From Candidatus Poribacteria bacterium (lineage in GTDB: Bacteria; Poribacteria; WGA-4E; WGA-3G), in the NCBI GenBank assembly GCA_022826805.1, contig JAJDUH010000013.1, forward strand, positions 1 to 64,000: a DNA stretch of 64,000 bases. The letters run 5' to 3'. Under the pieces are notes generated by a model. The model saw only the letters and a program-made list of their open reading frames with translations. It was not told the DNA's origin and did not search any database. This document shows positions 32,946 through 41,509 of the stretch, piece after piece; position 1 is the stretch's first letter, and each line of letters starts with the position of its first letter. A program made the position numbers and the translations under genes.

Positions 32946-35900
32946 ATGCCAGATATAGAAAACACCCTTAAAACCCGCATTCAGAACGATGATGCAAATA
33001 CTTTTGTCGTTATCGTCCCGAACGATACCACACGTTTAAAGCGCCAGCGCGAATTAGTTAATTACCATCCGAATCGCACTGTCGCCAACTTGCGCGTGTA
33101 CGACCTTGAGAATTTTGTTCAGAGACTCTATAACCAAGTCCGTCCGGCGAAACGGCATATCTCGCAAGGGCTTCAAAACCTCTGGTTCCATGAAATCGCG
33201 AATCCCCAGTCGGACAATAATGATACCTACCGCTACGAATCCTTTCGACCGAGTCAAGACATTTCTGTTCCCGATAGTACACTGTCTCTTATCGTAGATA
33301 CAATCAACCGTCTCAGGGAACGCGGTGAAACCCCACAGAACATCGTAGCCGACAATCCAACCAAGACTGACCTCGTGCACATTTACAAAAATTATGAGGC
33401 GAGACTCACAGACCGCTGGATAGATGATCAGGGCAAACATTTGCACCTTGCTAATAATTTCGATTCGACGTTTATGAGAATCGCGTTCCCATGGGTCAAT
33501 CTTGTTGTTGTTGAAGGATTCACGGTACTCTCCGAAGCCGACATCAAAATCTTGACGCGTATTGCCCAGGTGCCTAACATAGAGATGTGGTTCCGTACCG
33601 ACTGCGTTCAAGGAAATGAGGCACTCTATAAAAATATTACGGACGTAGTCAAGAAATTTGAAAAGGTAAAAGCATGCGTTGATGTTGACTATGAACGCCA
33701 GCCTGATCAACATCAGCATTTCGCTGAAAACCTGTTCCGCGCGGATGTTGTGTGCCCTACCTCGGGCAGCCATTCTGATGAGGAAACTCCGATTAAGATG
33801 TTGAAACCAGTTGATCGTTCAGAGGAGGTCGAGCAGATTGCACAACTGATCCAGAAACATGTCTCAGAAGGGCATTGCAAACTGAAAGACATCTGTGTTG
33901 TCTATTACAATGTTGGGTATTATCGACAGCGCATCGCAGAGATTTTTCCGACCTATGGTATTCCTTATTCACTTGTAGAAAGCGTCCCATTGACAAAATC
34001 AGAAGTTGTCAAAGCAATCTTTTCTCGTCTTTCATCACTCCAAGTTCCCTTAGAGGGAAACTATTTCTCTAATGTCGAGCCTGCATCACACACACGCAGG
34101 TGCCATCCCAGCGAGTTTCAGGAGTATGTTGACAGTTTGCTTAAAAGCGGCGAGGTTGTCCAACATATCTTAAATCCGATGTTCGGGAGAAATCGCGAGA
34201 TCGTCGAAGGCGAGATTGATGCCTACCGCCAATTCAATAGGATTGTTAACGAACTTTGTAGTGTCCTACAATCGGAGGGAAGAGGATCGTATTTCGTCAG
34301 TGATTACATTGAAAAACTCTATCACATCGCAAGACATACAAACTATCGCAGTAAAGCGGCGACAAAGGGAGAAACCGTTAAGATCGCACAACTCGGCGAA
34401 CTCAGAAGTCTGGAATTTAATACAGTCTTTTTGGGTGATTTTGTAGAGGGTAGGTTTCCAGAAAATTATCGTCCAGACCCACTTCTGCCAGAAAAACCTT
34501 ACCGTACCGAAGAGGAGCAGCTCCACGATAATCGGTTCATGTTCTATCGAGTCCTCAAATCTTTTCGCAAGAGGCTCTATCTCCTCATCCCGGAACGCGA
34601 AGGTGAGGCAGATTTAATTCCTTCTCCGTTCCTTGAACAGTTAAAAGCAGTCGTCGATGTCAAAGAGATTGAGAAAATTGATGATTCCATGCAGGGCAGT
34701 ACCTCCGGTTTCCTCAGCGCCTACGGCAATCACGTATGGACAGCGGGAGTGGCTTCCAATACCGAGTTTCCCGATAAACTTGCGAACATGCGTCCCTTGA
34801 TTGACCATGTTATTGAGGTTGAAAAGAGCCGTGAGGAAACGCATGAACATTTGGCTTATGAAGGCGTGCTAACTGCGGAAACGCTTTCCCCTGAAAGTCG
34901 GAGGTATTTGGAAGATCGGCGGCAGCAGATATATTCGGTCACAGAATTGGAAACTTACGCGAAGTGTCCATTTCAGTATTTTGCGAGTAATGTTTTGAGA
35001 CTTCGTGTTGAGGAGGAGGAAGAGGAAGAGTTATCCAGTCTCGAAAGAGGATCGCTACTCCACAGAGTGCTCCGGACATTCTACTACAATCGTCGAGAGC
35101 GAAAAGAACCACCCATCGGACGATGTGCGGATGGTGACTTTGAAAAAGCGAAACAGCAATTGGATAAAATTTTGAGGAACGTCTCTGAAGAACACCGCGG
35201 GAAACGGAAAGAGACGCCTATCGGCGAAAACAATCTCTTTTGGGAAATGGATATAGAGAAGCTCCGCGTTGCCTTGCACAAATGGCTCCAAGCAGAACGC
35301 ACCTATGATGTTCCCGTTCTGCCGCGTTATTTTGAAGTTGGTTTTGGACCGAAACGTGGACAGGATGATTCGGAGTTCTGGAGAGATCCAGAGCTTAGTT
35401 GTACGCAACCAATCGCCATCGGTGCCGTAAATATAACTGGTCAAATTGACCGTATTGATGTCGGCAACGGTGCCTTTAATATTGTTGACTATAAGACCGG
35501 CAGTGCCACCGTTAGAATGCCGGAGATCCTTAATGGACGGAGTCTCCAGCTCCCTATTTATCTACAAATCGCAAAGAAATTGTTAAAGGAAGGCAGCCTA
35601 ACCGAATTAGAGCCAGCAGCAGGTTTGTATCATAAAGTCAGACTGGATGGATGTGCAATTGAACTCAGTATCGGAGCAAAATCCCAAAACGGAGTGGGTT
35701 ATAATACTTATAATGGTAAAGATTGGAAAAAGGTTTATCCCACGAGTGGGCAGTTGTTGGAGGATGCTCTTTTCGATGAGCGACTTATGCGCGTTAACGG
35801 TTATGTTCAACAGTATGTTGAGAGTATATCTACAGGTAATTTTCCACTCATCACACACGTTGATACCTTTGTAGATTCAGAGGAAGAAGGTAATACACCG

Positions 35901-35999
35901 ATCAAGCCAAGTAATAAAACACAGCCTTGCAACTATTGCGCCTATAAGCGAACCTGTCGGGTCGGCGCAATTTCTGAAAGCAGTCAATCCGACGACTAA
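32946..35999 (+). CDS. AddB-like nuclease/helicase (Fe-S PD-(D/E)xK family)
   Basis: A protein of 1017 residues. The C-terminal nuclease domain has GQIDRIDV (Asp835) and IVDYKTG (Asp848, Lys850). Four cysteines (Cys674 in YAKCPFQYF, and 995, 998, 1004 in CNYCAYKRTC) form the [4Fe-4S] staple of AddB/Cas4-type nucleases. The N-terminal region resembles inactivated UvrD-like helicase folds; no Walker A motif is visible, as in AddB. AddB acts with AddA in double-strand break repair. No addA lies in the window, so the partner is elsewhere or this is a lone relative. No Shine-Dalgarno is seen before the ATG. Confidence 0.82.
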   Translation: MPDIENTLKTRIQNDDANTFVVIVPNDTTRLKRQRELVNYHPNRTVANLRVYDLENFVQRLYNQVRPAKRHISQGLQNLWFHEIANPQSDNNDTYRYESFRPSQDISVPDSTLSLIVDTINRLRERGETPQNIVADNPTKTDLVHIYKNYEARLTDRWIDDQGKHLHLANNFDSTFMRIAFPWVNLVVVEGFTVLSEADIKILTRIAQVPNIEMWFRTDCVQGNEALYKNITDVVKKFEKVKACVDVDYERQPDQHQHFAENLFRADVVCPTSGSHSDEETPIKMLKPVDRSEEVEQIAQLIQKHVSEGHCKLKDICVVYYNVGYYRQRIAEIFPTYGIPYSLVESVPLTKSEVVKAIFSRLSSLQVPLEGNYFSNVEPASHTRRCHPSEFQEYVDSLLKSGEVVQHILNPMFGRNREIVEGEIDAYRQFNRIVNELCSVLQSEGRGSYFVSDYIEKLYHIARHTNYRSKAATKGETVKIAQLGELRSLEFNTVFLGDFVEGRFPENYRPDPLLPEKPYRTEEEQLHDNRFMFYRVLKSFRKRLYLLIPEREGEADLIPSPFLEQLKAVVDVKEIEKIDDSMQGSTSGFLSAYGNHVWTAGVASNTEFPDKLANMRPLIDHVIEVEKSREETHEHLAYEGVLTAETLSPESRRYLEDRRQQIYSVTELETYAKCPFQYFASNVLRLRVEEEEEEELSSLERGSLLHRVLRTFYYNRRERKEPPIGRCADGDFEKAKQQLDKILRNVSEEHRGKRKETPIGENNLFWEMDIEKLRVALHKWLQAERTYDVPVLPRYFEVGFGPKRGQDDSEFWRDPELSCTQPIAIGAVNITGQIDRIDVGNGAFNIVDYKTGSATVRMPEILNGRSLQLPIYLQIAKKLLKEGSLTELEPAAGLYHKVRLDGCAIELSIGAKSQNGVGYNTYNGKDWKKVYPTSGQLLEDALFDERLMRVNGYVQQYVESISTGNFPLITHVDTFVDSEEEGNTPIKPSNKTQPCNYCAYKRTCRVGAISESSQSDD

Positions 36000-36055
36000 T
36001 TTCCGCCCACTGTATCCCGCTGCTGAAGTTTGAAACCGCACCCTTCAGAAAAAAC

Positions 36056-36084
36056 TTGCACACTTCCGACAAATCTGCTATACT
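36056..36084 (+). promoter_or_regulatory. Promoter of the superoxide dismutase gene
   Basis: TTGCAC (36056-36061), 17-base spacer, TATACT (36079-36084). An 87-base leader with AGGAGG before the ATG follows. Confidence 0.6.
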
Positions 36085-36171
36085 TTTCCGAATCTTGAGC
36101 ATGTTGCTGGCACATCCATAGCGCGCAACTTGCAAGGACATCTTAAAAATAATATAGGAGGCTATTTTTAA

Positions 36172-36777
36172 ATGGCACACACATTACCAGCGCTCCCTTA
36201 TGCCCACGATGCTTTGGAGCCCCATATCGACGCACAGACGATGGAAATCCACCACGGCAAACACCATCAAGCTTATATCACTAACTTGAACACCGCCTTA
36301 GAAGGACTCGGTGCTGTCCCTGACATGGATATTCACGAATTGCTCAGTAATCTCGACCAGGTGCCGGAAGACAAACGCCAAGCTGTCATCAACAACGGTG
36401 GTGGGCACGCCAATCATTCGCTCTTTTGGTCTATTATGAGCCCTAATGGCGGCGAACCTGGCGGAGAAATCGCAGCTGCGATCACCTCAACTTTCGGATC
36501 GCTTGAAGCCGCAAAAGAACAGTTTGTTACAGCCGCAACCACACGCTTTGGCTCCGGTTGGGCATGGCTTGTCCTCGGTGACAACGGCTTGGAAATCTAC
36601 TCCACAGCGAACCAGGACAGTCCGATTATGCAAGGACATGTTCCGCTGCTCGGAATTGATGTCTGGGAACACGCATACTACCTGAAATACCAAAACCTCC
36701 GTCCAGCCTATGTTGAGGCGTGGACAAACGTCATCAACTGGACACGGGTCAACGAACTCTACGTGGCAAATGCCTAA
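36172..36777 (+). CDS. Superoxide dismutase, Mn/Fe family
   Basis: A protein of 201 residues, cytoplasmic. Metal ligands are recognisable as the His in [11 protein letters not shown] (near 28), the His in [10 protein letters not shown] (near 84), and Asp and His in [13 protein letters not shown] (near 164-168). Gly-Gly and Gln positions do not clearly decide Fe versus Mn; the GGG.HANH pattern fits Mn or cambialistic types. It disproportionates superoxide. It has its own promoter, an AGGAGG ribosome binding site and a strong terminator downstream. Confidence 0.95.
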   Translation: MAHTLPALPYAHDALEPHIDAQTMEIHHGKHHQAYITNLNTALEGLGAVPDMDIHELLSNLDQVPEDKRQAVINNGGGHANHSLFWSIMSPNGGEPGGEIAAAITSTFGSLEAAKEQFVTAATTRFGSGWAWLVLGDNGLEIYSTANQDSPIMQGHVPLLGIDVWEHAYYLKYQNLRPAYVEAWTNVINWTRVNELYVANA

Positions 36778-36840
36778 TTAACCATGGCGCGTTTGAATTT
36801 TAGTAGTTGGATGCGCGATTTCCAGATCGTGATTCCTCAT

Positions 36841-36887
36841 ATTTCGCTGGCGCGGTGATAGACCGCGCCAGCGAAATCAAATTTTTC
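36841..36887 (+). terminator. Strong intrinsic terminator after superoxide dismutase
   Basis: A perfect 16-base stem, ATTTCGCTGGCGCGGT at 36841-36856 with its complement at 36862-36877, has a 5-base loop and is followed by CAAATTTTTC. It sits 63 bases after the stop and directly before the next promoter. Confidence 0.75.
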
Positions 36888-36916
36888 TTGACACATGCCT
36901 TTAAATGTGTTATACT
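36888..36916 (+). promoter_or_regulatory. Consensus sigma70 promoter of the ilvBHC operon
   Basis: TTGACA (36888-36893), 17-base spacer, TATACT (36911-36916). Transcription would start near 36923, placing the T-box leader in a roughly 600-base 5' UTR before ilvB. Confidence 0.8.
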
Positions 36917-37011
36917 TAAAATGTAAATATAGTCCTTTTTAGCACGTCTGTGAAACTTCATTAAAATTGCATGCGTAATTAACAATTAAATAGATTACCA
37001 GAGAAAAGCAT

Positions 37012-37318
37012 TGAAGGGGAGGAGTAAGTCGTCCGAGCTTGAAAGAGATGGAGACTCACGGGCTGAAAGGTCTCCTCAAGATTTCACGACTGAAGGTCGC
37101 CCTGGAGCTGCTAATCTGAACAACGTCCAATCGCGACAAGTAGGGTTAGCCGGTGTGATGCCCGTCATCGCGTCCCAAAGAGTGCTCTTTCTTATTGCAG
37201 AACGGCTTTGTAAGCCCGATGCCTTAACGAAGATGAGGAAGGGAATTGGAGTGGTACCACGGTAAGGTCAGTGTAAATGTCCTTCTCGTCTCCAAAATTG
37301 GAACGAGAGGGCTTTTTT
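37012..37318 (+). promoter_or_regulatory. T-box leader (tRNA-sensing riboswitch) upstream of ilvB
   Basis: Recognised by its landmarks. Stem I base AGTCGT (37027-37032) pairs with ACGACT (37086-37091). CTTGA (37038-37042) pairs with TCAAG (37076-37080). GGAGAC/GTCTCC forms the distal stem with GCTG, a GNTG motif, in its loop (37062-37065), preceded by AGAGA. CCCTGGAGCTGC follows stem I. A stem III-like AAAGAG/CTCTTT appears near 37178. The T-box word GGAGTGGTACCACGG lies near 37248-37262, with TGGT able to pair with a tRNA ACCA end. The terminator follows. The specifier loop's right side reads ATTTC, so the codon is probably ATT (isoleucine). That reading is tentative. Confidence 0.85.
37281..37318 (+). 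terminator. T-box regulated intrinsic terminator
   Basis: CCTTCTCGT..TCC (37281-37293) pairs with GGA..ACGAGAGGG (37300-37311) with one bulge. The loop is AAAATT, followed by C and six T residues. It would form when charged tRNA prevents antitermination. Confidence 0.85.
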
Positions 37319-37465
37319 AATTTTATTTCTTTCACCTGTATACCTTTTGCTCATTTTTCTCCGTTGTCGAAAAATGGGGGCTGCTCTCGTCTATGTGAGT
37401 GTTTTGATCAGCCCGTCTTTAGAATCGTTACTAAGTTACGAAACGGTCTCAACCTGAACCAAAAC

Positions 37466-37490
37466 CCGTTTTAGACAACGGACAAAACGG
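37466..37490 (+). repeat. Hairpin repeat upstream of ilvB
   Basis: Arms CCGTTTT and AAAACGG flank AGACAACGGAC. It shares its loop with the element at 27967-27991, but the arms have changed together so that pairing is kept. It lies between the T-box terminator and the ilvB ribosome binding site (AAGGAAAA). The stretch 37319-37465 between terminator and hairpin holds nothing I recognise. Confidence 0.55.
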
Positions 37491-37525
37491 TCAAAAACCC
37501 AATAGTTAAAAAAAGGAAAATTGGC

Positions 37526-39202
37526 ATGGAACTCTCAGGAGCACAAATCCTTATTGACGGTCTCAAGCGGGAAGGTGTCGAATATATCTTCGGTGTGAAC
37601 GGTGGTGCAGCGATGCCGATTTTCGATGCCTTATACAGTGAGCAAGACATCAAATTGATTCCGATGCGGCATGAGCAAGGGGCTTCCCACGCCGCTGATG
37701 GGTACGCACGCGCCACCGGGAATGTCGGCGTTGCACTCGCAACCTCCGGTCCTGGGGCAACGAATCTCGTCACTGGTATCGCAACCGCCTATATGGATTC
37801 GATTCCTATGGTTGCGATCACTGGGCAGGTTTTCACACACTATATCGGTAGCGATGCCTTTCAAGAATGCGATGTTATCGGCGTAACACGTCCAGTCTGT
37901 AAGCATAGTTATCTCATCAAGGATACCGACGAGATTGCAGATGTCGTCGCCGAAGCATTTCACATCGCGAAGACCGGAAAACCCGGTCCCGTCATCATTG
38001 ACATCGCCAAAGATGCCCAGATACGTGAAGCACTGTTTCAGTATCCAGACACAGTTGACATTCGCAGCTACAAGCCACAAGTACATGGTGATCCAGAGCA
38101 AATTGCGAAGGCAGTGGCATTGATTAAAGAAGCCAAACGTCCGATGCTTTATGCCGGCGGCGGTGTAGTACTCGCCAACGCCAGCGAGGAACTGCGACAG
38201 CTCACTCTTAATACACAGATTCCGATTACCGTTACTTTGATGGGGCTTGGTGCATTCCCTGAAACGCATCCATTAGCGATGGAAATGCCCGGGATGCACG
38301 GTTCCTGTTGTGCAAATTACGCTTTTACCGACGCCGACCTTATTATCGCTGTCGGGGCGAGGTTTGACGACCGCGTTACCGGTGATCTCAGCAAATTCGC
38401 TCCGAATGCCAAGAAAATCCACATCGATATTGACGCCTCATGTATTGGGAAAAATGTTCCAGTAGATGTACCTATCGTCGGTGATGCAAAGAACGTCCTA
38501 ACCGAGTTAAATAAGCAGGTTGGTGCAACAAACATCGACCCGTGGCGTGCCCAAATTCAAGAATGGAAGCAGAAGTATCCATTTGAATACGAGCAAAAGG
38601 GTGATAAGGTAATGCCACAGTTCGTCATTGAGCAAATTTATAAACATTACAGCGATGCCATAGTCGTCGCCGATGTTGGACAACACCAGATGTGGGCAGC
38701 ACAATACTTCAAGTTCACCGAACCTCGGCAGTGGCTGAATTCTGGAGGGCTTGGCACAATGGGCTTTAGCCTACCAGCCGCAATCGGTGCGCAACTCGGA
38801 TGTCCAGACAAAACCGTCGTCAATATCAATGGGGACGGATCTTATATCATGACAATCCAAGAGTTGGTGCCAGCGATTACAATGAACCTGCCGCTCAAGG
38901 TCTTTATCATCAACAATATGTATCTGGGGATGGTGCGTCAGTGGCAGGAACTCTTCCATGGCAAACGCTACTCCGCTGTCGATTACCACGATAATCCCGA
39001 TTTTGCTTTGCTCGCAGAGGCATTCGGTGCTACCGGACTTCGGGTCGAACACCCAGATGATGTTGAACCCGCATTACAGAAGGCAAAAGGGATTAACGAC
39101 GGTCCCGTCGTCATCGACTTCATCGTTGACGAAGAGGAGAATGTATTCCCGATGGTGCCAGCGGGTGCCGGTCTTGGGGATGTTATCCGCGGGTTATCTT
39201 AA
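37526..39202 (+). CDS. ilvB: Acetolactate synthase, large (catalytic) subunit
   Basis: A protein of 558 residues. It is a thiamine diphosphate enzyme that condenses two pyruvates, or pyruvate with 2-ketobutyrate, in valine and isoleucine synthesis. The catalytic Glu is in MRHEQGASHAADGYA near 48-62. The ThDP motif is GDGSYIMTIQELVPA (about 436-450) with the NN after it. The FAD-region arrangement and length are typical of the biosynthetic form, and a regulatory subunit gene follows after 40 bases. It has an AAGGAAAA site 9 bases before the ATG and lies behind a T-box leader. Confidence 0.95.
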   Translation: MELSGAQILIDGLKREGVEYIFGVNGGAAMPIFDALYSEQDIKLIPMRHEQGASHAADGYARATGNVGVALATSGPGATNLVTGIATAYMDSIPMVAITGQVFTHYIGSDAFQECDVIGVTRPVCKHSYLIKDTDEIADVVAEAFHIAKTGKPGPVIIDIAKDAQIREALFQYPDTVDIRSYKPQVHGDPEQIAKAVALIKEAKRPMLYAGGGVVLANASEELRQLTLNTQIPITVTLMGLGAFPETHPLAMEMPGMHGSCCANYAFTDADLIIAVGARFDDRVTGDLSKFAPNAKKIHIDIDASCIGKNVPVDVPIVGDAKNVLTELNKQVGATNIDPWRAQIQEWKQKYPFEYEQKGDKVMPQFVIEQIYKHYSDAIVVADVGQHQMWAAQYFKFTEPRQWLNSGGLGTMGFSLPAAIGAQLGCPDKTVVNINGDGSYIMTIQELVPAITMNLPLKVFIINNMYLGMVRQWQELFHGKRYSAVDYHDNPDFALLAEAFGATGLRVEHPDDVEPALQKAKGINDGPVVIDFIVDEEENVFPMVPAGAGLGDVIRGLS

Positions 39203-39242
39203 CGAAAGCCTGCGCAGCAGGCGAACCGAAAACTATAAAAGA

Positions 39243-39740
39243 ATGAATCCTGAAGAACGACACATCTTTTCTGTTTTAGTCGAAAACCGATTTGGAGTCC
39301 TCGCCCGCGTCGCAGGACTCTTCAGCGGGCGAGGCTTTAATATTGACAGTCTCAATGTCGCCGAAACGCACGACAAGAGCATCTCGCATATAACCCTTGT
39401 CACACATGGAGACGCCCAGATTATTGAACAGATCTACCACCACTTAAACAGACTCATTGACGTTATTGAAGTGACCGACCTCTCTACCGGCACCCATGTT
39501 GAGCGAGAACTGGTCATTATCAAGATTGCTACCGATGATCCTCAAAAACGCACCGAGATTCTACAAGTCGCAGAAGTCTTCCGTGGGCGGGTCATAGATA
39601 TGAAACCTGCCTCACTTGTTCTCGAAATTACAGGTGATGAGGGTAAATTGAAGGCAGCAATTGATATTTTCAATACGTATGGTATCCTTGAATTAGCCCG
39701 TACCGGTAAGATAGCGATGCTACGTGGGTCCGAAAAATAA
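39243..39740 (+). CDS. ilvH: Acetolactate synthase, small (regulatory) subunit
   Basis: From the ATG at 39243 the product is 165 residues. The frame is open much further upstream but only inside ilvB. The N-terminal ACT domain begins HIFSVLVENRFGVLARVAGLF, followed by GRGFNIDSLNV. The C-terminal domain includes IIKIATDDPQKRTEI and LVLEITGDEGKL. It confers feedback inhibition by valine and stabilises IlvB. The Shine-Dalgarno is weak, which suggests translation depends on coupling to ilvB. Confidence 0.93.
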   Translation: MNPEERHIFSVLVENRFGVLARVAGLFSGRGFNIDSLNVAETHDKSISHITLVTHGDAQIIEQIYHHLNRLIDVIEVTDLSTGTHVERELVIIKIATDDPQKRTEILQVAEVFRGRVIDMKPASLVLEITGDEGKLKAAIDIFNTYGILELARTGKIAMLRGSEK

Positions 39741-39772
39741 TTTTTAGCGCTCTGCAAAGCGTGCACTCAGAA

Positions 39773-39922
39773 ATTCTGGTATCGCCAGAATCTCTAATCA
39801 AATCCCACACTCGCCGTTGTTGTAGACGCGTAAGCCCAAGCAGCGCGCAGGGCTGGATATACGGAAGGGAGCGTTCATATTAAAACCTTCCTAAACGAAC
39901 CGCAAGGAAAATTAAAAAAATG
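39773..39922 (+). repeat. Leader region of ilvC with hairpin and shared RBS block
   Basis: A hairpin ATTCTGG/CCAGAAT with a 5-base loop lies at 39773-39791. The region then contains ATATACGGAAG, and AACGAACCGC plus AAGGAAAATT just before the ATG. The last 26 bases match the leader of ggt (3221-3247). The AAGGA serves as the Shine-Dalgarno of ilvC. Confidence 0.55.
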
Positions 39923-40912
39923 GCAACAATTTATTACGATAGTGATGCCAACTTCGATTTACTAAAAGAGCGCACCGTCGCCGTCGTCGGTTACGGCGCG
40001 CAAGGACGCGCACAATCACTAAACCTCAAGGACAGCGGGGCAAACGTCGTCGTCGGATTGTACGAAGGCAGCCGTTCAAAACCACGGGCGGAAGCGGAAG
40101 GCTTGACCGTCAAAACCGTTGAAGAAGCTGCGGCGATGGCTGACATCGTTCAAGTTCTCATTCCCGACGAACGCCACGCTGCCGTCTACCGCGACCAGAT
40201 CGCTCCGAATATGCAAGCCGGAAATATGCTCCTCGTCTCACACGGGTTCAGCGTCCATTTTGGACAAATTGTGCCCGCCAGTGATATCGATGTCGCAATG
40301 ATCGCACCAAAGGGGCCCGGTTCTCTTGTTCGTGAGGTCTTTGAAGGTGGTGGTGGCGTTCCATGTCTGATCGCTATCCATCAAGACACCACGGGTCTTG
40401 CCCGCGATGTCGCACTTGCTTATGCCAGAGGTATTGGTGGCACACGCTCAGGTGTCATTGAAACGACATTCCGTGAAGAGACCGAAACCGATCTCTTCGG
40501 TGAGCAAGCTGTCCTCTGTGGTGGAGCCGCCGCACTTATCAAAGCCGCATTTGACACGCTTGTCGAAGCCGGATACCAACCGGAAATGGCTTACTTTGAA
40601 TGTCTCCACGAACTCAAGCTTATTGTTGATCTTATCTACACCGGCGGATTGAGCAAAATGCGGAATGATATTAGTAATACCGCTGAATACGGAGATCTCA
40701 CGCGCGGTCCGCAGCTTATTGACGACGACATCAAGGACAAGATGCGCCAGATCTTGAAGGATGTGCAGGAAGGTATCTTCGCTCGCGAGTGGGTTTTAGA
40801 GAACGAGGCGAACCAACCCGTACTCGGAGCACTCCGCCGACAGGAAGCGGAATTACAGATCGAAGACGTCGGCAAAAATCTGCGCAGTATGATGAGCTGG
40901 CTCGACGAATAG
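39920..40912 (+). CDS. ilvC: Ketol-acid reductoisomerase (class I)
   Basis: A protein of 330 residues, the short class I length. The Rossmann motif is [13 protein letters not shown] near 20. The cofactor loop [13 protein letters not shown], with Arg and Ser, suggests NADPH. Metal-binding residues lie in [13 protein letters not shown] near 190 and the C-terminal knot includes [14 protein letters not shown]. It converts acetolactate or acetohydroxybutyrate to the dihydroxyacids used by IlvD. It is third in the ilvBHC set, after a 179-base gap with its own hairpin. Confidence 0.95.
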   Translation: MATIYYDSDANFDLLKERTVAVVGYGAQGRAQSLNLKDSGANVVVGLYEGSRSKPRAEAEGLTVKTVEEAAAMADIVQVLIPDERHAAVYRDQIAPNMQAGNMLLVSHGFSVHFGQIVPASDIDVAMIAPKGPGSLVREVFEGGGGVPCLIAIHQDTTGLARDVALAYARGIGGTRSGVIETTFREETETDLFGEQAVLCGGAAALIKAAFDTLVEAGYQPEMAYFECLHELKLIVDLIYTGGLSKMRNDISNTAEYGDLTRGPQLIDDDIKDKMRQILKDVQEGIFAREWVLENEANQPVLGALRRQEAELQIEDVGKNLRSMMSWLDE

Positions 40913-40933
40913 AAAATCCTTTCATCGGCTAAG

Positions 40934-40957
40934 GTAGGCGCTGTTTCCAACTGTGCC
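40934..40957 (+). repeat. GTAG-prefixed hairpin repeat
   Basis: GTAG then arms GGCGC.GTT and AAC.GTGCC with a TCC-containing loop. It is almost identical to 17277-17300. It ends 6 bases before the next ATG, leaving no room for a normal ribosome binding site. Confidence 0.55.
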
Positions 40958-40963
40958 AATCAA

Positions 40964-41398
40964 ATGGGTGTGTCCAACACAACAGATACTTTCTCCATCC
41001 GGGAGTGCCGTCCAGAAGAGGCAGAAGCACTCCTCACATTGTGGCAGGCTGCTGGAACATCTCCAAGCGTCACTGATACGATCGCAGACATCCGAGGCAC
41101 CATAAAAAGTCCTGCATCGGTGTTAGTTGCTGAAGCAGATCGACGCATTGTCGGTTCCCTGATCGCAACTTTTGATGGGTGGCGAGGCAATATGTATCGG
41201 ATAGCAGTTCATCCTGACTACCGACGGCGCGGTATTGGACGAGCCTTAGTCAGAGAAGGCGAGAGATGTTTGGCAAAACAAGGCGTTAAACGCATCACCG
41301 CACTCGTAGAAGAGAAATATCCGTGGGCTCCTGCTTTCTGGTCATCGGTCGGATATGAAATAGAGCCTGGAATAATTAGATTTTATCACAATCCCTAA
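40964..41398 (+). CDS. GNAT family N-acetyltransferase
   Basis: A protein of 144 residues. The acetyl-CoA binding motif is HPDYRRRGIGRALVREGE near 83-100, preceded by VLVAEADRRIVGSLIAT. The C-terminus APAFWSSVGYEIEPG matches typical GNAT strand 6-7. The acceptor could be a protein N-terminus, an amine or an antibiotic; nothing here decides. A repeat hairpin lies directly upstream of the ATG and there is no visible Shine-Dalgarno, so a downstream start cannot be excluded. Confidence 0.82.
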   Translation: MGVSNTTDTFSIRECRPEEAEALLTLWQAAGTSPSVTDTIADIRGTIKSPASVLVAEADRRIVGSLIATFDGWRGNMYRIAVHPDYRRRGIGRALVREGERCLAKQGVKRITALVEEKYPWAPAFWSSVGYEIEPGIIRFYHNP

Positions 41399-41428
41399 TC
41401 CCCAATTATAGGGTCGTTTAGTTCTTTT

Positions 41429-41452
41429 GTAGGAGGGATTTCCAAATCCCGA
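41429..41452 (+). repeat. GTAG-prefixed perfect hairpin
   Basis: GTAG (41429-41432) followed by GGGATTT and AAATCCC arms with a two-base loop. It lies between the acetyltransferase stop and the VCBS gene. Confidence 0.55.
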
Positions 41453-41509
41453 CTTCTCAGGGCAAGTAACACACGGACGCTCATTGCACCACAATTGAGG
41501 AGATCAGCT

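Noticed and set aside
33054..33773. A 239-codon open frame on the minus strand opposite the AddB-like gene
   Set aside because: Antisense to a long real gene, without a recognisable domain or start signals.
32946..35999. Possible Cas4 or defence nuclease because of the Fe-S PD-(D/E)xK domain
   Set aside because: The length of about 1000 residues and the arrangement of one Cys before and three Cys after the nuclease motifs fit AddB; there is no CRISPR context.
37011..37474. Two short open frames in the ilvB leader that could be leader peptides
   Set aside because: They cover the structured T-box and its terminator. A T-box does not use a translated leader, and neither frame has runs of branched-chain codons.
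37631..38269. A 212-codon open frame on the minus strand inside ilvB
   Set aside because: It lies wholly opposite conserved ilvB codons, has no ribosome binding site, and its composition follows the complement of the sense codons.
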